The notes under the pieces were generated by a model. The model had not been told where the DNA came from, made no database searches, and saw only the letters and a program-made list of their open reading frames with translations. A DNA stretch of 64,000 nt from Onchocerca volvulus (taxonomy: Eukaryota; Nematoda; Chromadorea; Rhabditida; Onchocercidae). Location of the stretch: the NCBI GenBank assembly GCA_000499405.2, contig HG738138.1:16531054-16595053 (forward strand), read 5' to 3'. Below are positions 39,686-64,000 of the stretch, piece after piece; position 1 is the stretch's first letter, and the number at the start of each line of letters is the position of its first letter. The position numbers and the translations under genes are program-made.

Positions 39686-40225
39686 TTGAGACAGCTCTTG
39701 AAAAAAAAATTGGAAAGAAATCCGAATAAAGTTTTCTGCATTCCCAAGATTAAACTTGTCAGAAAAGGCCAAGAAAATATCTTTTCCTTTCCAGACCAGT
39801 TCTTTATAATTCACATGCAAATTTACAATCGTTCATAAATAAAAAAGAAAAAAAAAAAAACGAAAATGTTAAAAAACAAATCAATCATAATATTGAATGC
39901 AATAACTGAATTTATTGGTGCAACTCTTCTTCTTTTATATTTAAAAATAAATTGAGTAATAATGTCCGTTTATCATTTCTAGTTGCATACTGTATGATGA
40001 AATTTTATCAAAATTTGTATTTTATTTTAAAATTTAAAACAGAATTTTCTTTTCAGGTGCCTCAGGTATCATTTATACGGGTTTTGTTACTCGCTCACGC
40101 TCTCTTTTTCTCTCTTTCTCTCTTTCTCTCTTTATTCTCTCCCTCTGCTTTCATCATCTCGCATTTATCAAATGTTCGAATAATCTAAATAGTTGAACCG
40201 TTACGTGAATGACAAATGTTCCGTT
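39686..40225. promoter_or_regulatory. Upstream region of the tau-tubulin kinase gene
   Basis: This should hold the promoter and 5' leader. A TTTCTTTTCAG acceptor-like site at about 40044-40054 could be a splice or trans-splice site. A CT-rich tract lies at 40095-40145. The kinase start at 40226 is overlapped by a 19-codon upstream frame (ATG 40216, stop 40273-40275), which would affect translation if the leader begins upstream of it. Confidence 0.4.
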
Positions 40226-51646
<11,421 letters not shown>

Positions 51647-53884
51647 AAAAGTTGATTCGATGTTCTATTTGAATAATGTTGAAATTCAGCCGCTTTCCTT
51701 TTTCCGGTTGTACGTATAATTTTTTTTTTTTTAGGAATATTGGAAAATCCACTTTATGTTTATGATTACTCGTTTATTATGAAAGATTTATACAATATTA
51801 ATTTTTTAGATAAATTAAGTAATATTTTTTAGAAATTTCGAATAAATCCAATTAGACATTCATACAATTGCACTTTTAATTTTTTTTTTTTTTTTGAATA
51901 ATGATTAAACGTCCACAAATTGTTTGTTATACATTCAATAATAAAAGAATTAAATAATTAATTGAAAAAGTTTTATAAACAATTTTTAATTTCAATATAT
52001 ATTTATATTCTACAAACATTTATAGATTTAATTTTGATACTTGTAATAATTTAGCTTTTTTCGAAAAAGATGAATTTTATTCAGAGAAGACAAATTAGTG
52101 CAATTGTTGAAATGCTCCAAAACAGTTTTGTATGCTCAAGTAATACGAATATGTATTATGATATCTTCTACATTTTTTATTTGAGATAAATATGGTTTAA
52201 CAAAATTTTTTAGAGCTTTTTATAATCAATAATTCATTATGAGTAATAAGTGATATTATCAGGTGAAAAAATGATCATCCGTTGATAGCTATTTACCCTT
52301 TTCTAGTCAGTGTTTTGCAATACTTTAATGTATTTTATTACTGTCTTCTTTTTCCTTAATTTTTGTACAAATGTTTTGAAATGAGCCTTAACATGACATA
52401 ATAAGTCTTTTATCAAAAAAAAAAATGCAATCATTACTTATCACAGTGATAATTTACAAAATGAGACGATGATAATCAATTTGACAAATATAAAACGTTA
52501 TACTACCCATTGAACTGAAATAATTTTTTGTTTTTTAAACAATTGTGAAACAATAAAATAGTTTCGGCAGTTTTTTCTTATCACGTTGAAGAATAAACAA
52601 TTTGAAATATAAAATATGGTATTTAAAATCTACCTCTCTACAGCTCACTTTAAAATATAAACATTGAAAGATTGGATATAGGAGAGAGTAGAATTAAAAA
52701 TTCAAAAAAAAAAAATTATCGAATAAAGGAATAAAATAATGAATTTCATTTATAGTTTAGATGAATGATAAAAATAAAGATTATCAAATCTATCCTCAAG
52801 TTATTTCTGATACCAAAATCGTTTTGAATATGTCAAAGTTTATCACGACTTCTCCTGAGAGAACTATCGAATTTTTAGAACAATAATATTCTTTAAATTA
52901 ATACTTACTCGCATTTCCAAACCTTATATATTAATTACATATGTCATTATTGATTTTAAAGTGATCAAAGCCCACAGTTAAATATTCTCCTTGGCTTGTA
53001 AAATGGTCAGAACTTATATCGAATGTTTATCATTCGCTCATAAGGTCATCAAAGCTTATGATTGAATGTTGTCCTTGGCTTATAAAATTATCAGACCTAC
53101 GATAGATGTTATCCTTGGCATAAAGTGATCAAAGCTTATCAAAAAGGATTAAATTTCAAATGGATATCTTTATAAATAAAAATTACTTAGATACTTTCGT
53201 AATTAAAAATTATTCCCCCCTTAATCATTTTTTTAAAGTAATTACAATTTGATAACTTTAGATATGAGATTATGATTTCAATTTATTGCGACCTGACGCA
53301 ATGTCGCAAAATTTGTCAAAAGCTGAGTTTGATTAGTGATCATCGCTGAAGTTATCATTGAATGATACTGTGACATTGTGTCTTATCAGTAGAATAAGGA
53401 CTTGAAATAACCGCACAAAGATAATCGATAGTGGCGATTAGTTGTCCCGTCCACACATGAAATGGACCAGTTAAACTGCTTACGTAATTCTAAATTTTGG
53501 AGAAAATCATTAGTGGGATTTTGTACTCACATCTAAGTATCTCACTGGAAAATAAAAATGAAAAGTAATTGGAATTCACATTTATCTGATTCATGAATAA
53601 TGTTATCGTTACCTACCAATTAGATGTTAGAAATTTTATATGATCATCAATATTACGTAGAAATATTTTAAAAAAAAAAAATAGTTCATTTTAAATCAAG
53701 AAACATGAGCAATATTTAGCATGAAATGAAAAATTTATGTAGCAAATTTTTCACATTTTCACATTGTATTTTTCATCATTAGTACATCATCACTAAATTT
53801 TATTTTATTTTTTTGTCTTGGAAAAAGAATATATTATAGCTTAAGTTTCAAATTTTTATGATTGGACAAAATTTGAAAATAAAT
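51647..53884. other. Kinase 3' region and intergenic DNA
   Basis: No gene was seen. Poly-T runs lie at 51719-51734 and 51880-51895. 52960-53140 is a decayed tandem array (period about 45 bp) with units such as GTGATCAAAGC-TATG, GAATGTT-TCCTTGGCTTATAAAAT. Confidence 0.5.
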
Positions 53885-54904
53885 TCAATCATTATTTGAA
53901 GTTGAAAGCAAAAATTGAAAAGTTAAATCAACTTTTACAACCAATTCATTGATCAATTCTTCACCTAAATCATACCGAAGCTTTGAAATAAGATCGTATT
54001 TTGTTAAATTAAAATGATATGGGCCTAAAATAAAGCAAAAACACAAAGAATAATAATTAATTGAATTGTTTTGCATTATATTATAATTTTTAAAAAATTG
54101 TTAACGACTTATCATGTTTTCATGAATTAAAATCAAATCAATCCTGTTAAAATATATCAGTATATCAACAGAATCCGAACTGGATGAATGAATGAATATT
54201 TTGACAAATTAATGATATGAAAAATTGTGAAGTTCATGCAACGTTGAAATCGTACGACATTCCGCTATATCATTAACAAGTGCTGCGTGATAAAAAATAT
54301 CACAAAGTATTTTATTCTTCTATAAATTTCCCATTAAAAATATTTAACGTTGTATAATGTCTTTAAAATCGATCTGAACTTATCGTCTATTGCAAGAAGC
54401 TATTATAAAGCAAAGGAAATTTTTTAAATTATAAATTACAATTCGAAATTTTTGTAAAACTTTTTTTTTTAAAACTCGACAAAAGTTAAATTGTCTATTT
54501 CATTACAATGTTCTAGTATATTGCTAGTCGATAATGTCATCAAAATTGATCTCAACTTATCATTGAAATGCCAAACAATTCTGCTGATAAATTTCCAAGA
54601 AACTATCGTAAGCGGAAAAAAAAACGGTAAAAAAGTTTTTCAATTAAGTTATAAATACAACTTGAAATTCTTTTTCTTTTATAAAATTTACAAGATTTTC
54701 GACTAAATTTTGGAAATTAGTAAAATAAAAGAAAAAAAAAAAAGAAAAAGCAATAATATTTGATGTTGCCTTATTTAGATGATTGAAAACTTTCCCCATA
54801 ATAGCATTGATATCAGAATATGCGGAATGCAGAGTTTCGCACAATTTATTCTGTGTTACTTTTAAAGCAAAAGTTTGCTCGTAAGTTAAGCCCCACTTTT
54901 TAAC
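53885..54904 (-). CDS. Two exon-like segments of an unrecognised minus-strand gene
   Basis: The downstream segment 53885-54024 has an acceptor (TTTATTTTAG), two bases plus 45 open codons including KYDLISKLRYDLGEELINEL, and a TGA. The upstream segment opens at 54904 after TATTTCAG and reads VKKWGLTYEQTFALKVTQN, then LCETLHSAYSDINAIM, through about 54770. Both are helix-like and less AT-rich than the surroundings. They cannot be joined directly, because the downstream exon needs a phase-1 donor and none is seen before a T run at 54731-54742. A missing exon, a non-canonical donor, or decay of the gene would each explain this. The family is not recognised. Between them, 54360-54700 holds an old tandem duplication (unit about 175 bp). 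Confidence 0.33.
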
Positions 54905-57900
54905 CTGAAATAGGATTATAATATACTGTAGTAAAAAAAATTTAAATACTGAGAATAAAATTATCAAAGTACTTGATTTCTAAGATATTTTGTTTTCTTT
55001 AAAGTTAGTATCTTCTACTTTTTTTCTTAAATTTATATGTTTTTTGAAGGAAAAAAAGATTAAAATTAAAGAATATATGCATACTTCAATATACTTCAAT
55101 AGAAGTATATGCATACTTCAAAAATTGATTACGGATCTGTAACGGATTGTTTGAAACGGAGAAATGAAAAGTTAGTATTTGTTGCATTCTATGACATGAA
55201 CTTATCATCCAAACTCTTCCGATTTTTTCGCCGTTTTTCGAATTTTTTCTGCAAAAAATATACAAAGAACTTTGATTAGTCGGAAGTTTTGCTGTAAACT
55301 TCAGAAACGATGATTAGAATTTTAATTTTTGAAAGTAAACATTTTCCATCTTTTTCAACAAGTTATTGAACTTTCCTGAAATTTCAAGTTTTAATCAACT
55401 AATTGAATGAACCCTTAGTTGAAGTTAGCAAATGAAATAAATTTGATAGAAGTTTTGATAAAGTTCCAGCAATATTCCTGAAATATCATGATGTCATTTT
55501 CTCCACAATTTATAAATTCTATATTATTAAAATTTATACTCTTTCACTGATGTCTTTTCTAGCTTTGTCAGTTAATCGAACAGCAGTAATCATTCAAAAT
55601 TTATTAAAGATAATAAATTATAACAAAACATATGCTAAAATGATTCAATTTTAATTATACAAAAATCCGAAACATTCCAACGATTCATTACAAAAAAAAA
55701 ATTTTTCAATCGATAATTTCGATCAAAATCACAGTATTTTTTTGTTTTTGACCGCAAAAAGAAGTGAAACAACTTTGAAATTCAAATAAGACTAATGGCT
55801 ATTTTTTAGGAAATATAAAATTTCATGTAGGTTATTTATACTTCTAGAAAAGTTTCAGCAAGTTTCCTAAAATGCTATGATGTCAAGTCTTATTTGACAG
55901 AAAGCATGATAAATGCTAAGCGGAATAATTCGCAGTTTTTACGGTCAGTTGTTAAATAATTGAGAAATTTTTGTAAAGCGTTAAATGTTTGATAAAGAAG
56001 CAAAATACTTTATCGTGAATTTGTCATTGAAAATCTTTCAATGATAATTGAAATTAAATTTCAGTATTTCTAGCTAGTGGTATATGAAATAATTATCCTA
56101 TGAAACCTGTGTAGGATTATTATTCAATGAGGAACTATTTTGAACAAAAAAATTTTTAATGAAATTTATTTAAAATATTACACTGCAAAATATCATATTG
56201 CAAAACTTGAAATACCATACTATTGAAAAACAAAAAATATAGTAAAATAGCTAAAATGAGAATTTTAAATATTGACAAAACTTACAAAATTTTATTGACT
56301 ACATTTTTAAGAACAGGGAATTTTTTTTGAATCTCACTAAAAAATACTGGAATTTTTAATTTTAAATTTAATTGATTTGCTTAAAATTAATATGGTTAAT
56401 AAATTTGATTAATTTGTTTGAATTAGTTTGCGAAATTTTGCTTTGTATGAATGAATGCTTCATTAAATGATTAATTTGTCGTAACAAATTTAATACAATC
56501 ATGTAGAAAAATTACAGAATTTTGAAATTTATTGCCGAAAAAAGAAAAAGCATTTATAACTGCTTTGATACTTTGTAGTTCTCATTTATAAAAAAAAAAA
56601 AAAAAATAAGAATTTCATTCAATCATTCATTTATCTTTCCTCATTTTAATTTGCTATTTTAAAACGAGTTTCCAATCGATAATCTTTTTGATCAATGTTG
56701 AAATTTTGGGGCAAATTTAATGAAAATGGACAATTCGATGGGCTTATCTTATCGCAAAATGAAATCATTGGAATTTTAGTTAAATTTGAGCAGAAAAGTG
56801 CAATAATATGACGGAGATTTGGTTAAATTAAAAAGAAGTAAATAAGGGTTAAAGGAGCTGGAAAATGCGAGAGATCTAAAAGATAGCCGCAAAATTGAGA
56901 TCATTAAAGTAAGACCTGACTGTTTATCTTCTGTTATCGCTCCTCTCTTTGATAATAACTTTTTAACAATCATTTTGACATGAAAATATGTCATGTTAAA
57001 TATCTTTGATTGAAAATGTAAACTAACATCAAATTACTCATTTATTATTTGTATAACAGATTAATTCGTAATCAAAGCCGGAAATATAAAGTAATTCTGA
57101 AGTATTTTTGATAAATCCGTCATCTAACACTCACTGGTGCATCAGAATTTCTTTTGACGATAAAGTTCATGAAAGATAAACATTACTCATATATACTTTC
57201 CTCCAAAAAGTAAAGGTATCACAGTTGTAAATATTCTGCCTAAATCGCGATTTTATTTTTTATTTTTAAATATCTTATTGATTTCATATAATCGAAATTT
57301 CTATATAAGAGAAAAAACGGATCCAAACTTTTTCTTTTCCGGAAAACTGCATATATTTACGCTAAAAATTATAATTTTACATGCTTCATCGAGATACTTA
57401 AAATTTTCAGACTAAAAATCAGAACTGATATCATCTCATAATAATATTGATAAAAAAACATATCCACCACCATCTTTTTATAAATCAGTAGTTCCAACGG
57501 AATATCGATCTTAAAATTGATTTCTGGTAATCATATCACATTTTTTAAATTACCATTCATTGAAATAAAAGCGTGATTTACAATTGTGGTGAGAAAAATA
57601 ACTTGAATAGCTTTTGATTATTCAAATGAATATTACTGATAAGATTGTTTTACTGGATACATTGCTCAAAATATCCGTCCGCTTTTTTTTACCAAAATGA
57701 ATGAACATTTTTGCTTGCACTGTAAAACAGATAATTTTAAAATATGCTTTTAAATTTGTTAGAGAAGAAAATGAAAAACAAATTTAGAAATTATTTTTGC
57801 AATCGTCCATTTTTTAATCTTTTTTTTTCTTTTTTTTTTTTTTTTTTTTGAGGGGAAGATGAAATGTTATGTTTGATTTATGAGAAAGTAATCTTAGATT

Positions 57901-59340
57901 TTCTTCCATGAAGTTGTATTACTTTATCTTATCAAAGTATAAACAATAAAATATAATTAAAACTTCGAAGAAGATAAACTGAAATTACTTTTTCATAAAT
58001 CAAAATATAATATTTCACCTCGCACCCCAAAAAAAAGATGAGAAAGCATAGAACAATCTTCCAATAAAGGCTAAGTTCCTAAAATTAGATCAGTTTAAAT
58101 GCTCTAAGACTGTCTATTATAAAATGTCAAAAGGCAAAATAAAATAAATAAATAAAAGTTTGACATAAATATATTCAGTATTCTTGCGATGAAAAGTAAT
58201 TGAAAATGTTGACAAATTTGCTCCGTAAAATTTCACTAAAACAGCAATAAAATCAAGCAATTCGAAAAACTTAATTCATTTCATTAATTTAAAAAAAAAT
58301 TTTATTTTCTTCTGTATCTCTTTCATCAGTTATTTTATCAGATTTATTTAGATTTCATTTTTCTTATCACTGATTTTTGAAATTATATTATTTGTTGCTG
58401 CTATAATTTATTATTGTTTAATTCCGCTTTTTCTTTTCTCCACGGTACTTATTTTGGCAAGTTTTCCTTGTATTGAACTTTTCTTTGTAGTTTGTTTCGT
58501 GTTGGTAAATTATATTTTTAAAGTATTCATCCATTTCTGGAAGGAATACATATAATAATTTTTAAATTCCAATATCTAAATGGACGATTACACTTAGTGA
58601 CACATGAAAATGTTGTCGTATTAATCAAAAAGCGATGAATCATTTAATTAAAATTTAGAGTTCAATACAAAGAAAAGGAACAATTTCTTCATCCATTTAA
58701 AATTGTTCCTTTTCGATTATCTTTTTCTCTCCCTCATACATTCTTCACATATGAATGGAAGAGAAAATTCAATTTGAAAAAGTACGTTAGTTACGTACTT
58801 TGATTGGAATGCATTTGTCAATTAATCATTTAAATAAATTTCATTTTGGTCAGAGGAAACGAAAAAAAAAAAGAAAAAGAATTGAATTTTGCCAAATATT
58901 AAAATAATTGCGCTTAATTTGAAATTTTTTTTATGCACCAATAAAATTAACATGCAATTTTTCTTCAGTCATTCCGCGAAAAAAAAAAAAGATTTTTTTC
59001 TTTTTAAAATTAATTAATTTCATGTTTAATAGTGTGTGTGCGGGTGTTTAGGCATAGAAAAAGGTAAAATAAGAGGAGGAACAATAGCAATAATAATATT
59101 CAGGTCAACAATTCATCCATGACAAGGAACAAATAACAACAATTTGGTAAAAATGATGTCAATAACTAATTCGGGAATGAAAAGGATGTTCGAAAAAAGA
59201 ATCAGGAATGAATCATAGAGAGAAATTCATGAAAAAATAATCTTTTACTATCAAATTCTCTCTTCTCCTTCTGTCAATCTCTCATTTCGAAAATTTAATT
59301 TTAATTGTTGAAAGGAATCAGAAGAGTGGGTGGAGTTGTT
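54905..59340. other. AT-rich intergenic DNA
   Basis: No supported exon was found. 55075-55113 is an imperfect inverted repeat (TATATGCATACTTC / GAAGTATATGCATA, about 14-bp loop). A minus-strand open frame at 56776-56994 has an ATG start and a plausible N-terminus but no donor or motif. Poly-A and poly-T runs lie at 56588-56605 and 57822-57849. The upstream exons of the 53.9-54.9 kb minus-strand segments would be expected here but were not found. Confidence 0.45.
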
Positions 59341-59466
59341 ACATAATATCATCCAAAGTTGGTAATATTACTACTATTACTACTACTATTACTACTGATT
59401 TGTTGTAGTAATACTAGTGACAACGAGCAGGAAATCGTAGCAGGTGACAGTGTTCATATTCGATCA

Positions 59467-59762
59467 ATGATGCATCATCACGTATCCGTCTATTGCATTT
59501 CATCTCAATGTTATCAACGATATTTTTTGGCCAATATTATCGGGTTTATTATGCTGATAACTATGATACAAGAAGCTACTGCAATCCGGGAAACAGTCCC
59601 AGCTGTTCGAGTGGTACGATTTCAGGTGGATTATCCGAATGCATCAATTGAAAATATTCAAAAAATACCAAAATGGAATGCCATCATGCGTAGTAGCGTG
59701 CTTGCTTCGCTACGCTTCATTAATAAGCATTGGTTGATTTGTGGCGGATCAAAAACGGAGAA
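59467..59762 (+). CDS. First coding exon of an unrecognised membrane or secreted protein
   Basis: The first in-frame ATG of a 135-codon open frame lies at 59467. From it, 98 codons run to a consensus donor (GAGAA|GTAAGC) after 59762. A hydrophobic stretch (YFLANIIGFIMLITMI) near residues 19-34 suggests a signal anchor or a signal peptide with a long leading part. The following part (RVVRFQVDYPNASIENIQK, then ASLRFINKHWLICGG) is balanced in composition, and N-A-S is a possible glycosylation site. The family is not recognised. The remaining exons are not found within the window and probably lie past its right edge. A TAC/ACT-rich stretch (59367-59396) precedes the ATG and is probably leader or promoter. 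Confidence 0.5.
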
Positions 59763-62700
59763 GTAAGCCATTTAAAAATCTCGCTAGAATTTCGGACAGA
59801 TAGTGTCATATTAATTTAGAATCTTTAGGATGAATCTGACTATATTCCAGTGTCTTCCTATTGACTATTTATCACGTTTATTTTAGCCGCTTTACAAACT
59901 TTGATATGATGAATTGAGATATTTGTTATCTCTAATAATATTGGCTCATTTCTAGAATAGACTTGGATTTCCCACTATCTAGAATGTATAAATAATACAA
60001 GCCTAGTTCTCTTGTCTTAAAATAAATAATTCAAGCGTCAGGATGATGAAAATTTCGAAACGTTTCATTTTTTGCCATTATTACATTTTCCAGTAAGCTA
60101 ATCGCTAGCTTGACTAAATTTTATTGTTTAGACTCTAATCATATCTTTTCCAGTGATCATCGTTTGTTTCGGTAAATTGTTTATTATTGGAAAAGACGAA
60201 ATTTAAAATTAGCATCTTTTTCGAATTGTCATCTACAATCCCATCATCCTTCTACCTTCTTCCCTCTTGTCCATCATTTCAAAATTTGTTTTTTATGAAT
60301 ATTTCATGGTATATTTTTTTTAATAATTAGTGAAATTATTGATTTTTTATTTATTGACATTTTATGTTTTTAAATTCTTCATGCAAATTCCTGCAGTAGT
60401 AAGTAAGGTGAAAATTTTGAACTATTTGTGACTTTCCCAACCTAACTTTAGCCACAAATTAAGAATTTTGTCATCTTGTTATTGCAGCTATTTAATAATA
60501 TATCTCTTACATTTTCTCAAATAGCTACTTGATTTTGAACTAATTTATAATTCTTTAAAAGATGCATCATTAATCATTCTTCCAAAATAGCACTTATTTT
60601 TTGCTTCTCTCCTTCACATCCTGATTTTTTGACCGTAACATCATCAAGTTTGTAATGCAATCCTGTTTACTAGCACCATTAGATGTTGAAAAGTTTAAAA
60701 CTTTTCTCCTGGTTTTCAGAAAAAAAATACTTTTATGAGAAAAGTTTGATAAATAAATAAGTAATGCTCTTTCATGAATTATACGCACCTTTAGAATGTT
60801 CTTTAATGAATTATGTTCACTTTTTTCTTTGAAAAATAGAGAAAATTTTAAACCAATTCTTATTATCTATTACTTAATTTATCAATTGACATTCTCTTGT
60901 TGTGAGAAAAATAAGGATGAAGAAAATTTTAACCTAATCCTAATTTCTTTTAGCTTATTTTAATAGTGGATCAACAATAAAATGACTAACAATCCGAGTA
61001 ACAATATACAATCTTAGTTGAAATAACAATTAGATTTTTGTGAAATTCTTCCAAACTTTTCTTCTATTTCATGAAAGACTTAAATAAGAAAGAAAAAAAA
61101 AAAGGGAAAAAAGACTAGAAAGATAAAATTGAACAAAAGAAATGGAAGAATAGCTAATATTGGACTGAGTAGATTTCAGAAATAGTCAAAGATGACACTA
61201 ATGGCATCACAACAATTCAACTATTCTATAATTAAAAATTACTGTATGCTCATAGGTCGTAATCGTATCGTAAGAGTATAGGGTTATTTACTGTCCAATA
61301 AATGAATATTACTGTGCAGGGTTATGACTGTACCGTAAATGAATATTAGGAATTTTTATTCAATGATAGTATGATTGAATTGTCATGGTTGTTCAGTTTT
61401 GCATGTATTAGTATCAGTCTTTTTTCGTTCAATATTATCAGTTCTTATGAGTAAGTATTATTATGATAAATACTTAATCATTAGCGATTCATCAGGCTAG
61501 CGAAATAAAAAATGAAGGAAAAGTGAGTAAAGTCAAAACATGCCAAAAACAAAAAAAACAAAAAAAAAAAAAGAATCAAAATTACTAAAAATTGGCAGTT
61601 TTTGCAAATTTCCAAAAAAAAAAAAAAAAAGAAAAAGCAATAATTTCACAAAAACACCTAATGATGGTAAACAATAATACTCAAGAGAAAATACAATAAA
61701 TGTAGGAAAGTTTGGGAGAATTTTTTAATCAAAAATAGGGATAGCGGAAGAAAGAAAGAAAAAGCAAAATAAACCAAATTTGATACTAAAGATCTTCCTC
61801 AAGATGTTTCACTTGAATTCAGTAACAAAAATAATGACAATTAATTAGTAATTTTATATAATTTATGCAATATTTTGTTTTAGCTTTAGAAAATGAGTAA
61901 TGTAGAAAAGAGAAAAAAGGCCTGAAGAAGATGGAGAGATGAAAAGAGCGGAAATTTGAACTGTTTCAAATGTTTAATTTTTAAATCCAAGCTTATTTTT
62001 AATTAATCACTGATGATTAGAATTAGTTTTGATTTACTGAAAAAATGATTTAATTTTAATCGTTTTTCTAAATGAATTGTATTTTTAATCCACTAACATT
62101 TCGAAGAAACAACATTTGAAATGCTCAGTGATGATATGTTGATGTTAAGGAAAAAATTTTTTTTATTGATTGGAGTAAATTAAAATAAAACAGTATTTTA
62201 CATATTCTGTCCTATATTAAATATAAATGTTAAGCAATTAAACAGTTCCTAAGCTAATCGTTTAATTAGATTTTTGAAAAATTTAGATTGATTGTATTTA
62301 ACAGCAAGTATAAGCAATCGTTCTTAATTGCATAATTAATTAGTGGAGGAATTTTAAACGACTGAAAGAATATAATTTTTCTCAATTAATTAATCAATTT
62401 GTCTAAATTTTTCGAAATTTAAATTATACTTAAATATTTCAAATCATATTTATAACAATTAATTTGAAGAAAAAAAATTTTGAGTTTCGAATTTATCGAA
62501 CAAGTTTTTCTTTTTTTATTAGCTTTTTTAATCAGAAAATCTCATAAAAATAGATTTATTTGTTGTGAATGCGCTCGTACCCTAAATAATCCTATCGAAT
62601 GACTTTTTAATGAGGCAATTTATTTTAATTTATGAATCTTTCAGCGAATTGTTCTTCCTCTGCTTGTTTTTAATATTTTTGATTTTATCGAGATTTGGAT

Positions 62701-64000
62701 TTTTCAACCAATTCAGAAAGATATTTTGGGAATGAGTTAATTTTATTAATTTCATTCATATCACTCTTTCGTCTTACTGGAAAAAAGTTCTTTTACTGGA
62801 TTATAAAATATAATCGGTATAAATATAAAATGAGTGAATTCAAGGTATAAATAATAATTTTTGAATAATTGATTTTGACGATAAAAAAATAATTTACGCT
62901 GAGATTTTGCTAATTTCGAAATATTTTAACATTTAGTACAATCAGTTTGCTTATTAAATTGCTTGCACGATTTATGTCCATGCAGTTTAAAATGTAAAAC
63001 AAAAGTAAAAAGATTGCTAGTATTATCTAAAATTTAACAATTTATCAAACAATCATTTTTTTTTTGCAAATTTTCGTAAATTTGAAAAATGAAAAAATTG
63101 AGAAGAAATTTCTTGTTAAATTTTTTTCCAACTAATCTTAACATAGTTTCATTGCAAGTTAGAATTCGAAAACTGAGCTTTTGTTAAAATTTTCTAAATG
63201 TTAATTTGCTAAAAATTGATTGAAATTGTTTAATTTGATTTGTCACATTCAATTAAAACGAATTTCACATCATCTTTCACATGTTCTATCATTTTCATCA
63301 TTTTACAAAATGAAACATAAATGTTTCGTGTTGCAGTGTCATTTCTGGGATAGCAACTATTTAATTAGATTTAATTAAATTTTTTTATTTTCAAAAATTC
63401 CGGTATTTTCGTATCCGTCTCCTCCGCATCTCAATTTCTTTCCTGTCCTGTTTATGTGAGAAGAAAACGAAAATTCTTTTATTTGAAAAAACTTGTTTAC
63501 TTTAGAATAAATTTAATGTATCTCGACTGAGCTCCAAATATTCTGGATATTCTAAAATTGAAAAAAAAAAAGATGACTGACTTAAATTCGGTTTTCTTCA
63601 GAATTCACTTCTTTTTTCTCCGAAAAGTACGACGAGAATTTTGTAAACCTGACATTTTAATTTGGTTTAACAGTTTGACTTGCATTAATTAGGTTTAAAT
63701 TTACAATTTCATTCTTCATTTAAATAAAACAAAAGGAAAAATAAACAATTCGTTGCATTTCATTCGGACAAATTTTTAGAGAAATCCAATTTGATTTTAT
63801 TCAATATCAATATGAATTCATGGAAAATTCACTCAATAGTAGAAAAAAACAAAATTTTCGTTTTCTTCTCCCTTTCTCTCTGCATTTCTCTTTTTCTAGT
63901 AAAAAAACGAATTTTTATGAAAAATTATATCGTGGGATTTATGATCATTTTTCCACCATTCATTTTTTTTTTTGATTTGTGGTAACATTTTATGCAGCAT
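59763..64000. other. Probable long first intron or intergenic DNA
   Basis: No coding exon could be placed on either strand. The DNA is very AT-rich with poly-A runs (61089-61100, 61552-61572, 61615-61631). If the exon at 59467 is real, this is its first intron as far as the window shows. Confidence 0.45.

Noticed and set aside
23267..40225. CRISPR array or bacterial-type operon
   Set aside because: The repeats are diverged, have no conserved spacers and lie in spliced eukaryotic DNA. No prokaryotic genes are present, and there is no sign of endosymbiont-derived insertions.
54491..54640. Open minus-strand frame between the two orphan exons
   Set aside because: The DNA is half of an old tandem duplication with 54360-54480, so the open frame is better explained as repeat than as the missing exon.
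56776..56994. Minus-strand 72-codon frame with ATG start
   Set aside because: It was considered as the first exon of the 53.9-54.9 kb candidate, but no donor fits and the second half is low-complexity Ser/Phe/Leu.

Overview
The window is AT-rich eukaryotic nuclear DNA. Its genes have short exons, TTTTCAG-type acceptors, GTAAG-type donors and small to medium introns, which fits a nematode. Codon use, low GC and gene content suggest a filarial (Onchocercidae-like) or related parasitic nematode. The species cannot be fixed from sequence alone. Exon models were joined by hand from splice consensus, reading phase and family similarity.

Layout. (1) 1-99 is the last exon of eRF1 (translation termination). 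A possible three-exon orphan gene lies at 225-1487. (2) 2718-5179 (+) is a complete NADH-cytochrome b5 reductase, with a 73-bp x3 tandem repeat in one intron. (3) 6027-8328 or further upstream (-) is a regulator-of-microtubule-dynamics (RMD/RMDN) TPR protein, convergent with the reductase. (4) 8.6-13.1 kb is a rearranged patch. It holds a decayed BEL/Pao retrotransposon gag-protease remnant, a degenerate GTTGA array, a truncated eRF1 duplicate whose first readable residues are the GGQ region, a second copy of the RMD 5' flank, and an orphan exon on the minus strand. (5) 14853-17356 (+) is a GT10 alpha-1,3-fucosyltransferase. (6) 18822-23266 (+) is a 3-beta-HSD-type NAD(P) dehydrogenase. (7) 23.3-40.2 kb has no convincing gene. 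Much of it is a succession of unrelated, strongly diverged local tandem arrays. (8) 40226-51646 (+) is a tau-tubulin kinase with 19 modelled exons and a long low-complexity tail. (9) 51.6-64 kb is mostly non-coding, with two unjoined exon-like segments on the minus strand (53.9-54.9 kb) and the first coding exon of an unrecognised membrane or secreted protein at 59467, which runs towards the right edge.

The genes are unrelated housekeeping or metabolic functions: termination, ER electron transfer, microtubule regulation, Golgi fucosylation, steroid or lipid redox, and a CK1-family kinase. Their order gives no sign of a common pathway. The hand-built models for the reductase, fucosyltransferase, HSD-like protein and kinase each sum to a multiple of three (322, 363, 369 and 881 aa), which supports the splice choices. 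The most interesting part is the 8.6-13.1 kb patch, where pieces of both neighbouring genes are copied next to a retroelement remnant and a pentanucleotide array.
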